Source of the DNA: Owenia fusiformis
Taxonomy: Eukaryota > Annelida > Polychaeta > Sabellida > Oweniidae
Length of the DNA stretch: 64,000 bases
Assembly (NCBI GenBank): GCA_903813345.2
Contig: CAIIXF020000011.1
Coordinates: 27,892,166 to 27,956,165 of the forward strand
Reading direction: 5' to 3'
The position numbers and the translations under genes were made by a program. The first letter of the stretch is position 1. Each line of letters opens with the position of its first letter. This document shows positions 37,163 through 50,081 of this stretch, piece after piece. The notes under the pieces are model-generated. The model worked only from the letters and a program-made list of their open reading frames with translations, ran no database searches and had not been told where the DNA came from.

Positions 37163-38417
37163 TATACATTTAATGAATGATGTGACAACTCTTAAGGCAA
37201 AGGTAAATACTAAATATAAATGAAGTATGTGTTTAACATTCAATCACAAATAAGCCCTCCAAACCCACCTTATTTTGTCCATTAACCATGATGTTCATGT
37301 GCTGAATAGCAATGGATTCATTTACAATTTTTTCCCTAATTTACACCTTCTTCGAAGTGAAGTAACAAATTAATATTTGGCTCAAAATATAGAGACATTT
37401 GTAAAACATACCACCCTTTAAGTTTCTAAAAGTAGTGAGTTGAGGAACTAAAATCATATTTTCTGTTGTTTTTATGTTAACTATTTTGCACTCTGTGTAT
37501 GCTCTAACCAAACGTTACCAGCTCCTTTTCACCAAATACTAAAGTGTAACGCCAGTGACGTTCACATGAGTGAAAATGTGAAAAAAGATTAATGATTTTT
37601 CCAGGTGAGAATATTTAAAGGCCCCATGTAAAGTTTAAACCACTTTGGCTTATATTGTAGTCTTACCCAATGTTATCAAAGTGTGATATGTGAAACTTTT
37701 TTTTTTAATTTCAAAAATTGTGAATTTATTTAAAACCAACTTTTAGAGGTCACTCATATCTTCTAATTAGCCACAATTCAAACCAATGCATAGCATACAT
37801 CCTCCCATGTTTTTTGCCAAAAAAATTAAGAAAATCAGTTGATAAACAAGCGAGAAATGAACTTATCAGTGCATGAAAATGGTTCTGAGAAAAATGCATT
37901 TCAAAATTTTAGTTCTCATAGAAACCAATGGTACAATGATATCTAAAACATAATTTATTCTTCCTTTTAACCTGGTTAGACAATCAACATTTGTTTTCTA
38001 TGAAAGTCTAGCATATTTAGAAAAGATTGACATCGAAAAAAAAAATTCAATTTTTTTCAAAAAGTTTTTGTTACCTTAGTGACATCACTAATGTTTCAAA
38101 ATATTTTTGATAAGCTAAAACATTGAAGTGGCCCATTAAATATGACATTTTATTATTGAAATAGTGTGTCTTTTGTTCAATCTTTGCATTGGTGTTAAAA
38201 ATATAATCTTTTTTGAAATGCATTAAGAAATATTTGATGATTATGAAATTTTTTGTTCAAAAATCTCTAAAATCACTTTTTAAGTCCTGACAAATAGTAA
38301 ATGAATGATAAAAAAATATTTTCAAACTTTAGACGGGGACTTTAACACTTTATATTTATTTGCCATTGCCTTGTGTTTTATATGTCTCTGCCTTTATAAT
38401 CTACAATACTTGCTGTG

Positions 38418-41400
38418 TTATAGTTTTTGACACCAATATATTTCAGTGTTAAATAGGATGTCTATTATGCCCCCCTTCTTTGTGTCTGGGTGATTGTTGA
38501 TAATTTCTCTAAACTTGCTTTCCACATTGTCCTGTTCTGATTGCTCCAGCTTTGATATATAACTCAGTGATTTCAGGTAGCTGATGATGAAATCTACAGA
38601 CCCCTGAAAAGTGAAAACTGGAATTGTATATGTGAACAAAAATAATTTCAATATCATCAATATTTATCTATGACAAAGAAGTAATTACACATAGGAGGGG
38701 GTGGGGGTTTTAGTAAGGATTTATATCCAATTGCTTGTTGCAAATTCTAGATATGCAACATATTCATTGAACTTTGTACATTAGAGTCTGGAAATTGGCC
38801 TGAAAAGTTCCTAAATCAATCCAATGTGATCTGCTCCATTCAAGAAATGGACCAAACTCAGAGATCCCGTTATTTCCCAAGGGCAAGAATAAAGCAATCC
38901 GTTATTATGACAAAATTAATATATCATTAGTCATACATTGAGGGAGGGGAGAGGCAAATAAAACGTGTGGGGTTTTCGACACCTGCAATTGGGCAGAAGT
39001 AATATATTCATTTATATTGTAAATTGCTGCATTGGTTCATTCTTTTATTGCATTGTTAAAAGTACAACATGACAAAGAAATCAGTTTCATGACATTTTTA
39101 TAATAGGCCAGTAGAATTTTGATTCCATTTTCATAGAGAATCCATTTATTTCTTATTTCAGTTGAGGTTTCACTCACCGAATGTTTAAAGTGTTGAAGAA
39201 ACCAATGTTCTTGTATGGGCGAAAATCCATTAAAATCTTCGAAAATTCCTATCCATGTTTCCTTTAATTGGGTTGGTGTGTCTTTTATCACGGAGGTCTG
39301 AATGTAATTTGATATATCGTAAGTTATTTTGCTGGCATCAGTTACATCGCGAGTGTTCCAAAGGAAAACTGAAATATCAATAGCATGTTGAAAATGCATT
39401 TAGAAATTGTAACTTGAGTGTATCATTTGTATTTTATGCAATTCTTATGAATACTCGCATCCTTCCAACTGTTAAGGAAAACTGTTCATTCAATAATCTA
39501 AGCGTTTTCAAACAAATAGGCTAGTTCAAGAGATGCTCACAATAGATGCTCACTTTAATTACTTAAACGAAATCTTTAAAAATGGTTAACATATGCACTT
39601 TTAACTCTTCCGTTTACATAACATACAGGGTGGGCCAATAAAAATTGGAATATTTTTCTATTTATTCAATTTTCTTTATTATTGCAGTTCAGTCCACAAA
39701 AATTGGCCCACCCTGTGGTAAGGATTTTTTGATCATCCTGGCACACTAATAAACTATTCATTTGTAAATGCTTATATATTCTAGAACATATAATGCTGAC
39801 ACACATTTGCGCCACAAACTGACAAAGGTCTTGAAGATTCTGCCCACAACTAGAGTAATCATAGATAAAAATAAAAATCATACTTCCAAGGCTGCTCTAT
39901 TTTGTTTCCAAAAAGGTTCCATTTCATAACTTGTATGAATAGTTCCACCACAGTGAGATATATAATATGTTTCGATCTCACTGGTTTCCATGTTATTAGT
40001 TGTGGTTTGTGAACAAGATAAATATTTATTGGACCATTATATCAAACAAGGAATCTTACCTAATCTACCATGTGGTACCATAACTCGATGAATTTCTTTT
40101 AGAGCTGTTTTGTTAGCAAACCAATGAAAACACTGGACACATACTACATTCTGAAATTAAATATAAAACAGAAAGGTGTCAGAAAGAAAGCGTTTACCAT
40201 CCACTTAAAAATGCATGTGATTTTATAATGACTGATAAAATAAACTCAAAGAGATCTCAACATTAACAGAATTCCATTTCCTCAAAAGAAATCCTTGTAA
40301 CTAGACCAAAAAAGCTAAGAATATGGGGGTCCAATAAATATGTCTGATATGTCTAAATCTTAATTGCTCTTTAGCACATTAAAACTAGGCTTCTGGAGCA
40401 ACTCCTCAAGAAGTTTCAGATGACTAGCTTAACTAGATGTACATTCATGCACAAACATTCATACTTTTGAAATTAAGCAGGGATAACATATTTATTTGAC
40501 ACACTGTGCATGTATAAGTTTTACTATTATACATCCCTCTGCTTCCACCAATTGTATTTAACTTTTTAATAAATTGGTTCACCTCTGTTACATTCCATTA
40601 CATTCTGTTCATTCCTCAGAAAGACGGATGAATGGACTAAATCAAACTGACTGGATGAAAAGAGGATTTCACTATATCTTTGTTCATTGGAGTAGTGAGC
40701 CAAGAGATTCAGCAAATTATGAAACTACATACTACATGTTGCCATATGAGAATAAAAATGTCAGAACTCACATTTTTGTGAAAATGGGAAATCAATATTT
40801 GAAAGTTTAGGCATCTGTAACTTCAATACTATCTATCTGTCATTTATGAAATTTTTACATTGTTTTTATCATAAATTTGTGTAAATTCACTAAAAAATTC
40901 ATGAATTTTAAGATTTTCCAAAACAGTTTTTGCCCGAACCCCCGGAACCCCCCCTGGCTACGGGCCTGGGAATATCACAGAAAGAAAGAGGATGATTTAA
41001 ATCGTGGAAATCTGTGAAAATCTCAATTTAATTTCCAAAATGGCACTTGGAACATTATTACTCTCAAACGACGATGTATTACCAGAACATCTCCTCAAGA
41101 GAGACAATCCTCAGATGTAACATACCTTTACAGAGCAGTCGGGTAATGGAATAGACTCTGCAGAACATTGTAAGGTTTCTACATCTGGGGACAGCAGCTT
41201 CAATTTCTCAAGGAAATTCTCCAATGGGTCTGTCGCAATCACTTTTAAATTCTGTAAATACCCAAGACAGCAACATGAGAATCATGTAATAAATGTATAG
41301 CATAGCACCATCTTGAGTTTAACCAAAGCATAAGCAATTATTACGATTGTCCAGGAGAGAAACTTAAGAGACAGTTTATCTTTAACCACTCTATCTTTCA

Positions 41401-44400
41401 TATTCATATTCCTTGAACTATAGCTTGAATATTTAGTTCTCACTTACACTAGTGTCATAGTGAAGAAACCTTCTAGTAAATAGTCCTGTACCAGCACCTA
41501 GTTCTAGAACATCATATGTCCCTAAAATGTAGAACTCCTGTAGAATACAGGGTGTCCAAGAGTAACATCATATGTCCCTAAAATATAGAACTCTTCTAAA
41601 ATACATGATGCTTAAAAATAATACTACACCTCCCAAATACAAAGAAAATAATGTCACAGGTCCCTAAAATATAGTTATCTTATGGTAAACAGGGTGTGCA
41701 AGTCATCTCACAAATCTGATAATATGAAAAAAACTCTTGTATAACACAAGGGTATCCAAGAATAATCCAGTTTGTCCAAAAAATGTCATATGTCCCTCAA
41801 ATATAGAACTCTTGTAGTAAAACAGGGTGTCCAAGAATTATGTCAGAAGTACCTGGAAAAGGAATTCTTGTTAAATTCAGCATATCCAAGAATAATATCA
41901 AGTCCCTAAATTATATGATTCTTGTAGAATATAGGGTTTCAAGGAAAATGTCACAAGCTAACTAAAATTTTAGGTAGAACTCCTGTAGAATACAGGGTAT
42001 ACAATTATCAAATGTCCCTAAAATATACAAGTTTTGGAAAATACACTGTGTCCAAGAATAATGCCATACTTTGTAATCCCTAAAATAAAGAATTCTTGGA
42101 GAATACAAGGTGTCCAAGAATAATACTCACTATGTTCTAAAATATAGAATTCTTAGAGTATACAAGGTCATAAAATATGGAACCCTTATAGACAACAAGC
42201 ATGGTGTCCAAGAATTATATAACTTGTTGAATGCAGGGTGTCCAAAAAATGTTATACGAGGGGTGATCCAAAAGTCTTGGACGCCCCGCTCTAACTTTGC
42301 TATTTTCTAATATAATTGCACGATCATTGCACGATAATAAAGATCAACATCTTAACAACTTTGTGTATAAGTTTCAACAGAAAATAATATATTTTAGCTT
42401 TTTGGTAAAGATTTTTTAATACTGGGTCCCTGCCACCCGGAACGGTATTTAAATATAGCAAATCACGTCACAACTGTTATAAAATGGCAAATACCTTAGG
42501 TGCGGGTGTACAATCTAACACCAGTCATTATATGAGAGAATTTTCGATTTTCAATCTGAGTGTCAACTGCCATCATCATCTTCACATATTAAGACCTACT
42601 TTTCAACATTTTTTCCACGAATTTGAACCCATCTTTCATACCGCTTTACCAATGAATGGAAGACATTTATGAAACCGCCATTCCTTATGTGATACAAATG
42701 CTGCTGGAGTGCCACTCTAAACCTCATCCAACGAGTAAAAAAATATTTTCTTTCAACCCTCCTTTCAACTTTGAGAAAATGAAGAAAATCACACGGAGCC
42801 ATATCTAGACTGTATTGTACATATGGTAGCTGCTAAAGGTCAATAATAGTGAAAATATCTTGTAGTATTCTTTGTTCCACTTTGATTTCTTTCATGATCT
42901 GCATTTCAGCAGCCATTTTGGAGCAAAAATGATACCAGAATGAGGGTTGCTTGTCTGATGTCACTTTCTTAGAACTTGACATATATGATCATTGTCATAT
43001 GTGACATTATAATGAAAACACAATTAATTGGTTGCCTAATAAGAAAGGAAGTAAACTAACATGGTTTAACATTCACAATTCAAAGAAAGACAGTGGTCAA
43101 GACTTGCGAAACAAGTCAAATGTCAGCAACATTTAAGGCTGAACGTTGTCATGTGTGAATACCGTTCCGGGTGGCAGGGTCCCCATCTTAAAAACTGTCT
43201 AGAAAACTACATAAAAGATATCATTTCTCCATGAAATAAATACACAAAGTAGTTAGGTTGTTGGTCTTTATAATTGGAAAGTTTAAAGTGATTTTATTAA
43301 AAACCAACAAAATAAGAGCAGGGCGTCCAAGACTTTTGGATCACCCCTCGTATGTCCCTAAAATATAGAACTTTTACAGGGTGTCCAAAAATAATGTCAG
43401 AAGTCACTAAAATACAGAAACATTGTAAAATGCAGGATTCCCAATAAATCATAGCCCCTGAAATATATACAGAATATATGTAGAATATATCTACTCATAC
43501 TCAATATTAAACATCATATGCCTTTAAACACAAACATATTTACTTTTATGTTATTTAATAAATATGGAGACACATATAGACACACTTTGCTATAATTATT
43601 TAAAATGATTTTAGTAGGTTTTCAATTGAGATATAGCATAAAGCTCACCTTCAGTTTCCAAGTTCAGTTTGTTGAGCACAAATTTGGTTGTTTCTTCTGT
43701 ATAGTCTGGTCTATGATTGTTATAGGAGTCCCCCTATTAAAATATTGAGTACAACATAAAGTTTGTTTCTTGCATTGATTTTAACTTTTATTTGAAAAAT
43801 GGTAGAAAATTTGAATATTTGAGGAATAAAAAGCTGACAAGTTTTTTCCCCAAAATGTTTTTTCAGAAATCTCTAAAATAACTTTTAAAGTCACAAAAAA
43901 TAGTAAATGAATGATCAAAACATATTTTTTAACTTTACCTGGGGTCTTTAACAATTTTATCATCTCTGAATTATAAAGCACTTAAATTAGAATTTACAAC
44001 CCAGTTAACTGACACATGGCAAGTTATTAACCAATTCATTTCTCACCATCTGGTACTGATAAGGGTGGATACTGGATACCGCATCATCACATCTACATTC
44101 TACATTATAGATGGTAGCATTATTTAAGAAACAACACATTAAAATGACATTGACATTCTGTTGCCCAAATTTCAGTTGAATAATCATAGCTGTCAGTGAT
44201 TTCTACAATTTTTCAAGATGACATCCCTGAATTGAGAATGACAGTCCCATACTATATGGCTTATCAGTCTGGGAAAATCTTAAAGTAATGCATGGGCTTT
44301 CAAGCTCTCTTGAAAGCAATGATAATTCTTGACTAAATAGATCTATAGATATAGGCCATGTTTACAGTACCACTGTAGTGGCTAGCCCTTATGGCTTATG

Positions 44401-47400
44401 GGTATAGCTTCAGACTATGATGCGGAAGGTCCTGAGTTTGATTCCCACTCGGGTATTAGATTTACCACAGTCCCTTATTAACATTTCATGTCCAGTATCT
44501 GGCTTGTTACACTACATCTCCCTGGAGGTGCCCTCGGGTCATTACATTGGTATCTAAAGTGGGATTTGCTCTTGTGTATATACAGGGTTAAATGGGACAT
44601 CATCCTTCAATAGGGGATGGTGTAATGACCCTCAATAACAAGTTGCTACTACAGAGCCCTTATGGCTCAGGGGTAGAGGTTCTGACTCTGGAACGTGAGG
44701 TCCTGGTTTTGAAATTATTGCACAGGGCATTGAATTTAGCACTACAGACAAGCATCCTGGGTCATTCGATTATTATAGTAGATAACCAAACCAGTCTGGC
44801 CCAGTTATTTACTCCCTGACAGCGTAGATCTAGATTTACGACGTCAGGAGAAGATAACTAGGCCAGAAGGGTTTGATTATATAGTAGACTACTCTATATA
44901 TCCAGGCCTCCTAGACTTCAAACAAGGCATTAACATGACAAAATGTCACCACCTAAAACAATTTGGTCAATTTATTAAAGCAAGTTGGAAAATACCTTTT
45001 GACCTTAAGAAGGTTTGATTTGAACTTCTTAGAACATGTAGATGATTTTGAAAAAAAAATTGAAAAAATACCTCTTTGACTTTTTTTGACATTGAGAAGG
45101 TCATTGAAGGTCAAATGTAAAGTCAGATTTGAACTTCTGAGAACATGTAGATGATTTTGAAAAAAAAATTAAGTCAATTTGAAGCAAGTTGAAAAAAGAC
45201 CTTTTTGACCTTGAAAAGGTCATTGAAGGTCAAATGTCAAATCTAAAGTCAGATTTGAACTTCTGAGAACATGTAGATGATTTTGAAAAAAAAATTAGTC
45301 AATTTGAAGCAAGTTGAAAAAAGACCTTTTTGACCTTCAGAAGGTCATTGAAGGTCAAAGGTCAAATCTAAAGTCAGATTTGAACTTCTGAGAACTTGTA
45401 AAGTCAAATTTGAACTTCTGAAAAGATGTAGATGATTTTGAAAAAAAAATTTGGTCAATTTGAAGCAAGTTGAAAACACACCTTTTTGACCTTTTTTGAC
45501 CTTGAGAAGGTCATTAAAGGTCAAATGTCAAATCTAAAGTCAGATTTGAATTTCTGAGAACATGTAGATGATTTTGAAAAAAAAAATTAGTCAATTTGAA
45601 GCAAGTTGAAAAAAGACCTTTTTGACTTTGAGAAGGTCATTGAAGGTCAAATGTCAAATCTTAAGTCAAATCTAAAGTCATATTTGAATTTCTGAGAATA
45701 TGTAGATGATTTTGAAAAAAAAATTTAGTCAATTTGAAGCAAGATGAAAAAATACCTTTTTGACCTTTTTTGGCATTGAGAAGGTCATTAAAGGTCAAAT
45801 GTCAAATCTAAAGTCAGATTTGAATTTCTGAGAACATGTAGATGATTTTGAAAAAAAAATTTAGTCAATTTGAAGCAAGTTGAAAAAAGACCTTTTTGAC
45901 CTTTTTTGACTTTGAGGTCAAATGTCAAATCTTAAGTCAAATCTAAAGTCAGATTTGAATTCCTGAGAACACGTAGATGATTTTGAAAAAAAAATTTAGT
46001 CAATTTGAAGCAAGTTGAAAACAGACTTTTTTGACCTTGAGAAGGTCATTGAAGGTCAAATGTCAAATCGTATATCAAATCTTAAGTCAGATTTGAATTT
46101 CTGAGAACACGTAGATGATTTTGAAAAAAAAATTAGTCAATTTGAAGCAAGTTGAAAACAGACCTTTTTGACCTTTTTTGACCTTGAGAAGATCATTGAA
46201 GGTCAAATGTCAAATCTAAAGTCAGATTTGAAGGTCAAATGTCAAATCTAAAGTCAGATTTGAATTTCTGAGAACATGTAGATGATTTTGAAAAAAATTT
46301 AGTCAATGTGAAGCAAGTTGAAAAAAGACCTTTTTGACCTTGAGAAGGTCATTGAAGGTCAAATTTCAAATCTAAAGTCAGATTTGAACTTCTGAGAACA
46401 TGTAGATGATTTAGAAAAAAATTTAAGTCAGTCTAAACAGTATTTGTTAAGTTATAGGAAGTTGTAAGAAATTGTTACAGACGCCGGACGCCAACCGCCG
46501 GACGCCAACCACCAACCGCCGGACGCCAACTGCCGTCGCAAAAAAACGGAGACCATAACAATATGTCACCACTTTTGGTGGTGACATAACAAAAAAACGG
46601 AGACCATAACAATATGTCACCACTTTTGGTGGTGACATAACAACGCTAACATCAGTTCTGAGCTTGGGAACTACATTCCTTGCGCTCGAACCATGATTCT
46701 CACGTCACGAATATGAAATTTTTAGTCGGGCACCACCATTTCATCGCTCCTGAACATGTTTCTCCACTCTTGAACAGAGATCCGTGCTCGGGAACAATTT
46801 GTGCAATGTGCAAAGTGCATCTGGGTATTTCGGATTCCAAGTGCAAGCAACAACAGGAGTCTGGTTGCAGTTTACATTGACCCTTATACATGTACATGTG
46901 TATTTCAATAGTCATAAACTCTCCGCAGCCAATGAAAAGCCATGTTTTTGTTTTTATTACCTAGCCCTTTCTCTGAAATGTCAATGCGTGGGATTGTTTA
47001 CTGGTTTACCCAATGTCATCCTAAGAACTTAAAAAGTTGAAGTGGATATTTACATGTTAATGCCGACTCTTCAAATGTTGAGGTGCATAGTTGTGCAAGA
47101 AACCTTTGTAAATGAAAAAGAACGGTATTATAACAGCCTTTTTGAAACTCTTGATGAATCAGGAAATAAACCTTCAGTATACTGGATCACAATCTCAAAG
47201 GTCATTGGCAACAAATTTACAAGTAGCATTCCTTCTCTAACCTGTACAATTTCTGGGAAAACTGCCATAAAATCAGTCGAAAAGGCTGATATGTTTTTAA
47301 AACTATTTGCTTCTAAATTTCATATTGATAATCCAGAATCTTTTACTCTACCAAACTTTCCAATGCATTGCAACGTCACAAGTGAAGCTTTATCTACAAA

Positions 47401-50049
47401 TGACAATGAAATATTTGAAATTCTAAAAAATCTGGACACATCCAAAGCATGTGGCCCAGACAAAATCTCAAACAAGATGCTTAAAATGTGCTCAAAATCC
47501 TTATCAAAACCTTTGTCTAAACTATTTAACCAAATACTACTTGATCAAACATTTCCTACAATTTGGAAAAACAGATCGGTATGCCCGATCTTTAAAAAAT
47601 CTGATAAATCTGACCCCGCAAATTACAGGCCGATAACTCTCCTAAATACTCTCTCTAAAGTTCTTGAGAAAATCATATATAAGAATATGATATTTCATAT
47701 GACAAATAACCATTTACTATACAACTTTCAATCTGGATTTTTAAAGGGACACAGCACGCAAGACCAAATTGTTGCAATTACAGAATTTATCCATCAGCGG
47801 CTCGAAACAGGTAATAATGTTAAAGGGATCTTCCTAGATATAGCGGCTGCATTTGACACCGTTCCCCACAACCTACTTCTTTATAAACTTGCAAAGTATA
47901 ACTTTGATCAACCCACTGTAAATCTCATCAAATCCTATCTCTCAAACAGAAAATTTTTTGTTAACGTCAATGGCAATTTATCTGAACCCTCTGAAGATCA
48001 CTATGTAAATGCAGGGGTTCCTCAAGGTTCTTTATTAGGACCACTTCTTTTTCTCATTTATATCAACGATTTGCCAGACTTAGTTAAATCACTGTGTTGT
48101 ATTTATGCGGATGATACATCCATTTTTCGCGAATTTGATCCAGCAAATCCAAATCACTCACTGGCTATTCTTCAAAATGATCTGAATCTGATTTCCAAGT
48201 GGTCTGATACATGGAAGTTATTTTTCAAAGCCTCAAAAAGTGCGGATTTGACATTTATTAAATCTAGGCAAGAAGCTCCCGACCTTGCACCCTTATTTCT
48301 TGGAAAAGATGAAATTCCAAAGGTTCGATCTCATAAACATCTTGGTGTTATTTTTGACCACAAATTAACTTTTAATGACCATGCTAGACATGTGTCAAAT
48401 AAGTATCAAAATATGGTAAATGGCTTAAAGGCAATCTCTAAAAAAGTTACCTCAAGACATCTTGAAAAAATTTACAATGCTTTCATTTTACCGATTTTAG
48501 ACCATGGTGATTTATTTTATGCAGCGGCATCAAAATTTGCGCTGGCCAAACTCGAAAGCACTCATTATAAAGCTGGTTGTATTATAAGTGGAGTCATCCA
48601 TGGATCAAGCAAAATTAAAGTTTTTGACATCCTGAACTGGAAAACTCTTGAATCTGGAAGAAATTACCATAAACTCTTGTACATGTTTAAAGTCTTTAAT
48701 AAGATGAAACCTTCATATGTGTCAAATGTATTCAATGCCTATTTAGCTGATCATAACAACACTCAGTTGAGAAGAGTGCTATACTATAAGGTACCTGGAA
48801 ATATATCAGCCAGGTTATTAAACTCTCCATCATTCCAACTTGGAGCTCTTGGAATAATGTTGATCAATCTCTCTCCAAAATAAAAGAATTCTTGCATTTT
48901 AAATATCGCCTTAAGAATTCCATTCAGGATGAAAATATATATACATGTATCATTCCAACTACTAAAATGCTTATATCAAGAAAGAAAGAAATCGCCTTAA
49001 ATAGACTTAGGGTTGATTTATTTCTAAATGCTCACTTCTTTGCTCACAATTTTAATTCAGTCTTATCCCCAGCTTGTTCATGTGGAAATAAAATAGAAGA
49101 CAGCAAACATTTCCTTCTCAATTGCACCCTATACAACCCCCAACGGAACAAACTTTTTGCAGAGCTTGCAAAATACAATGTGTTTGATTGTTTCAAGCAA
49201 ATGAATATGACAAACAAAGTTAAATTACTTCTGTTTGGAAATTCTAATAAAATGAATTTCAAAACAAATGAATCTCTGGCACACGCAATTTCAGATTTTA
49301 TAGAATCATCAAGCAGAGGTTGATCAGACTTTGTAAACATCCTTTTCATGTCCTAGTGTCACCTTCACCATCATCATTTCATTCTTCATACTCATTCATT
49401 TTATCACATCTTTTTAAATTCTTTGTTACATTTATTTTCCAATCAAGTTATTGCCTGTATGTATTTTATCTATTTGTGAATATGTCTGTAATGCCTCAGG
49501 GCGATTGACATTATTACACTTTGTTAATTGTAATATACTATTCATGCAATAAATACTATTAAAAAAAAAAAAAAAAAAATTTGTAGCCCGATTACGCCGC
49601 AATGGAAGATTGGCTCCCAGAATGCAACATGACATGTGCCAGCTTTCAAAATGCCATTCCGCCATTTTGAAACCTGTCACGAGTAAATAAGATTAACTGA
49701 TGTTGCATTCTGGGAGTCAATCCTCCTTGGATCACAAACATGGCGATTCATGAAAACATTCGTTCGATTTGGAAGGGAATTTTCCATCATTTGCAGGTAT
49801 GAACTTTGGATTCATTTATTGTGCTACTTAAAGTGAATGGGAATTATTTTTCTACCTTCTTGGAGAGTTTGAGACACGAAACTTGGAATTTAGCTCATTG
49901 TGACAACTTTTGATGGTTGAGTTTTATTTTTGTCCCCCACTTTACTTTCAATTGAGACTGATTGGATTCGACAAGACTCTACTCAACACAGCTGTGCAAG
50001 TCCCCAAGATGAGCTAAAGGCGAGATTCCTGTTGCCAATCCTGTTGCTT

Positions 50050-50081
<32 letters not shown>

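Noticed and set aside
42484-42802. Two small host genes on opposite strands
   Set aside because: Both lie between mariner inverted repeats. The minus one matches a mariner transposase C-terminus and the plus one is its shadow.
44926-46440. CRISPR-like array
   Set aside because: Units are contiguous tandem repeats of about 130 bp without unique spacers, in a eukaryotic intron with no cas genes.
50051-50080. Poly(T) run as a reverse-oriented retrotransposon tail
   Set aside because: No reverse transcriptase or SINE head is recognisable on the matching side, so it is treated as a simple repeat.
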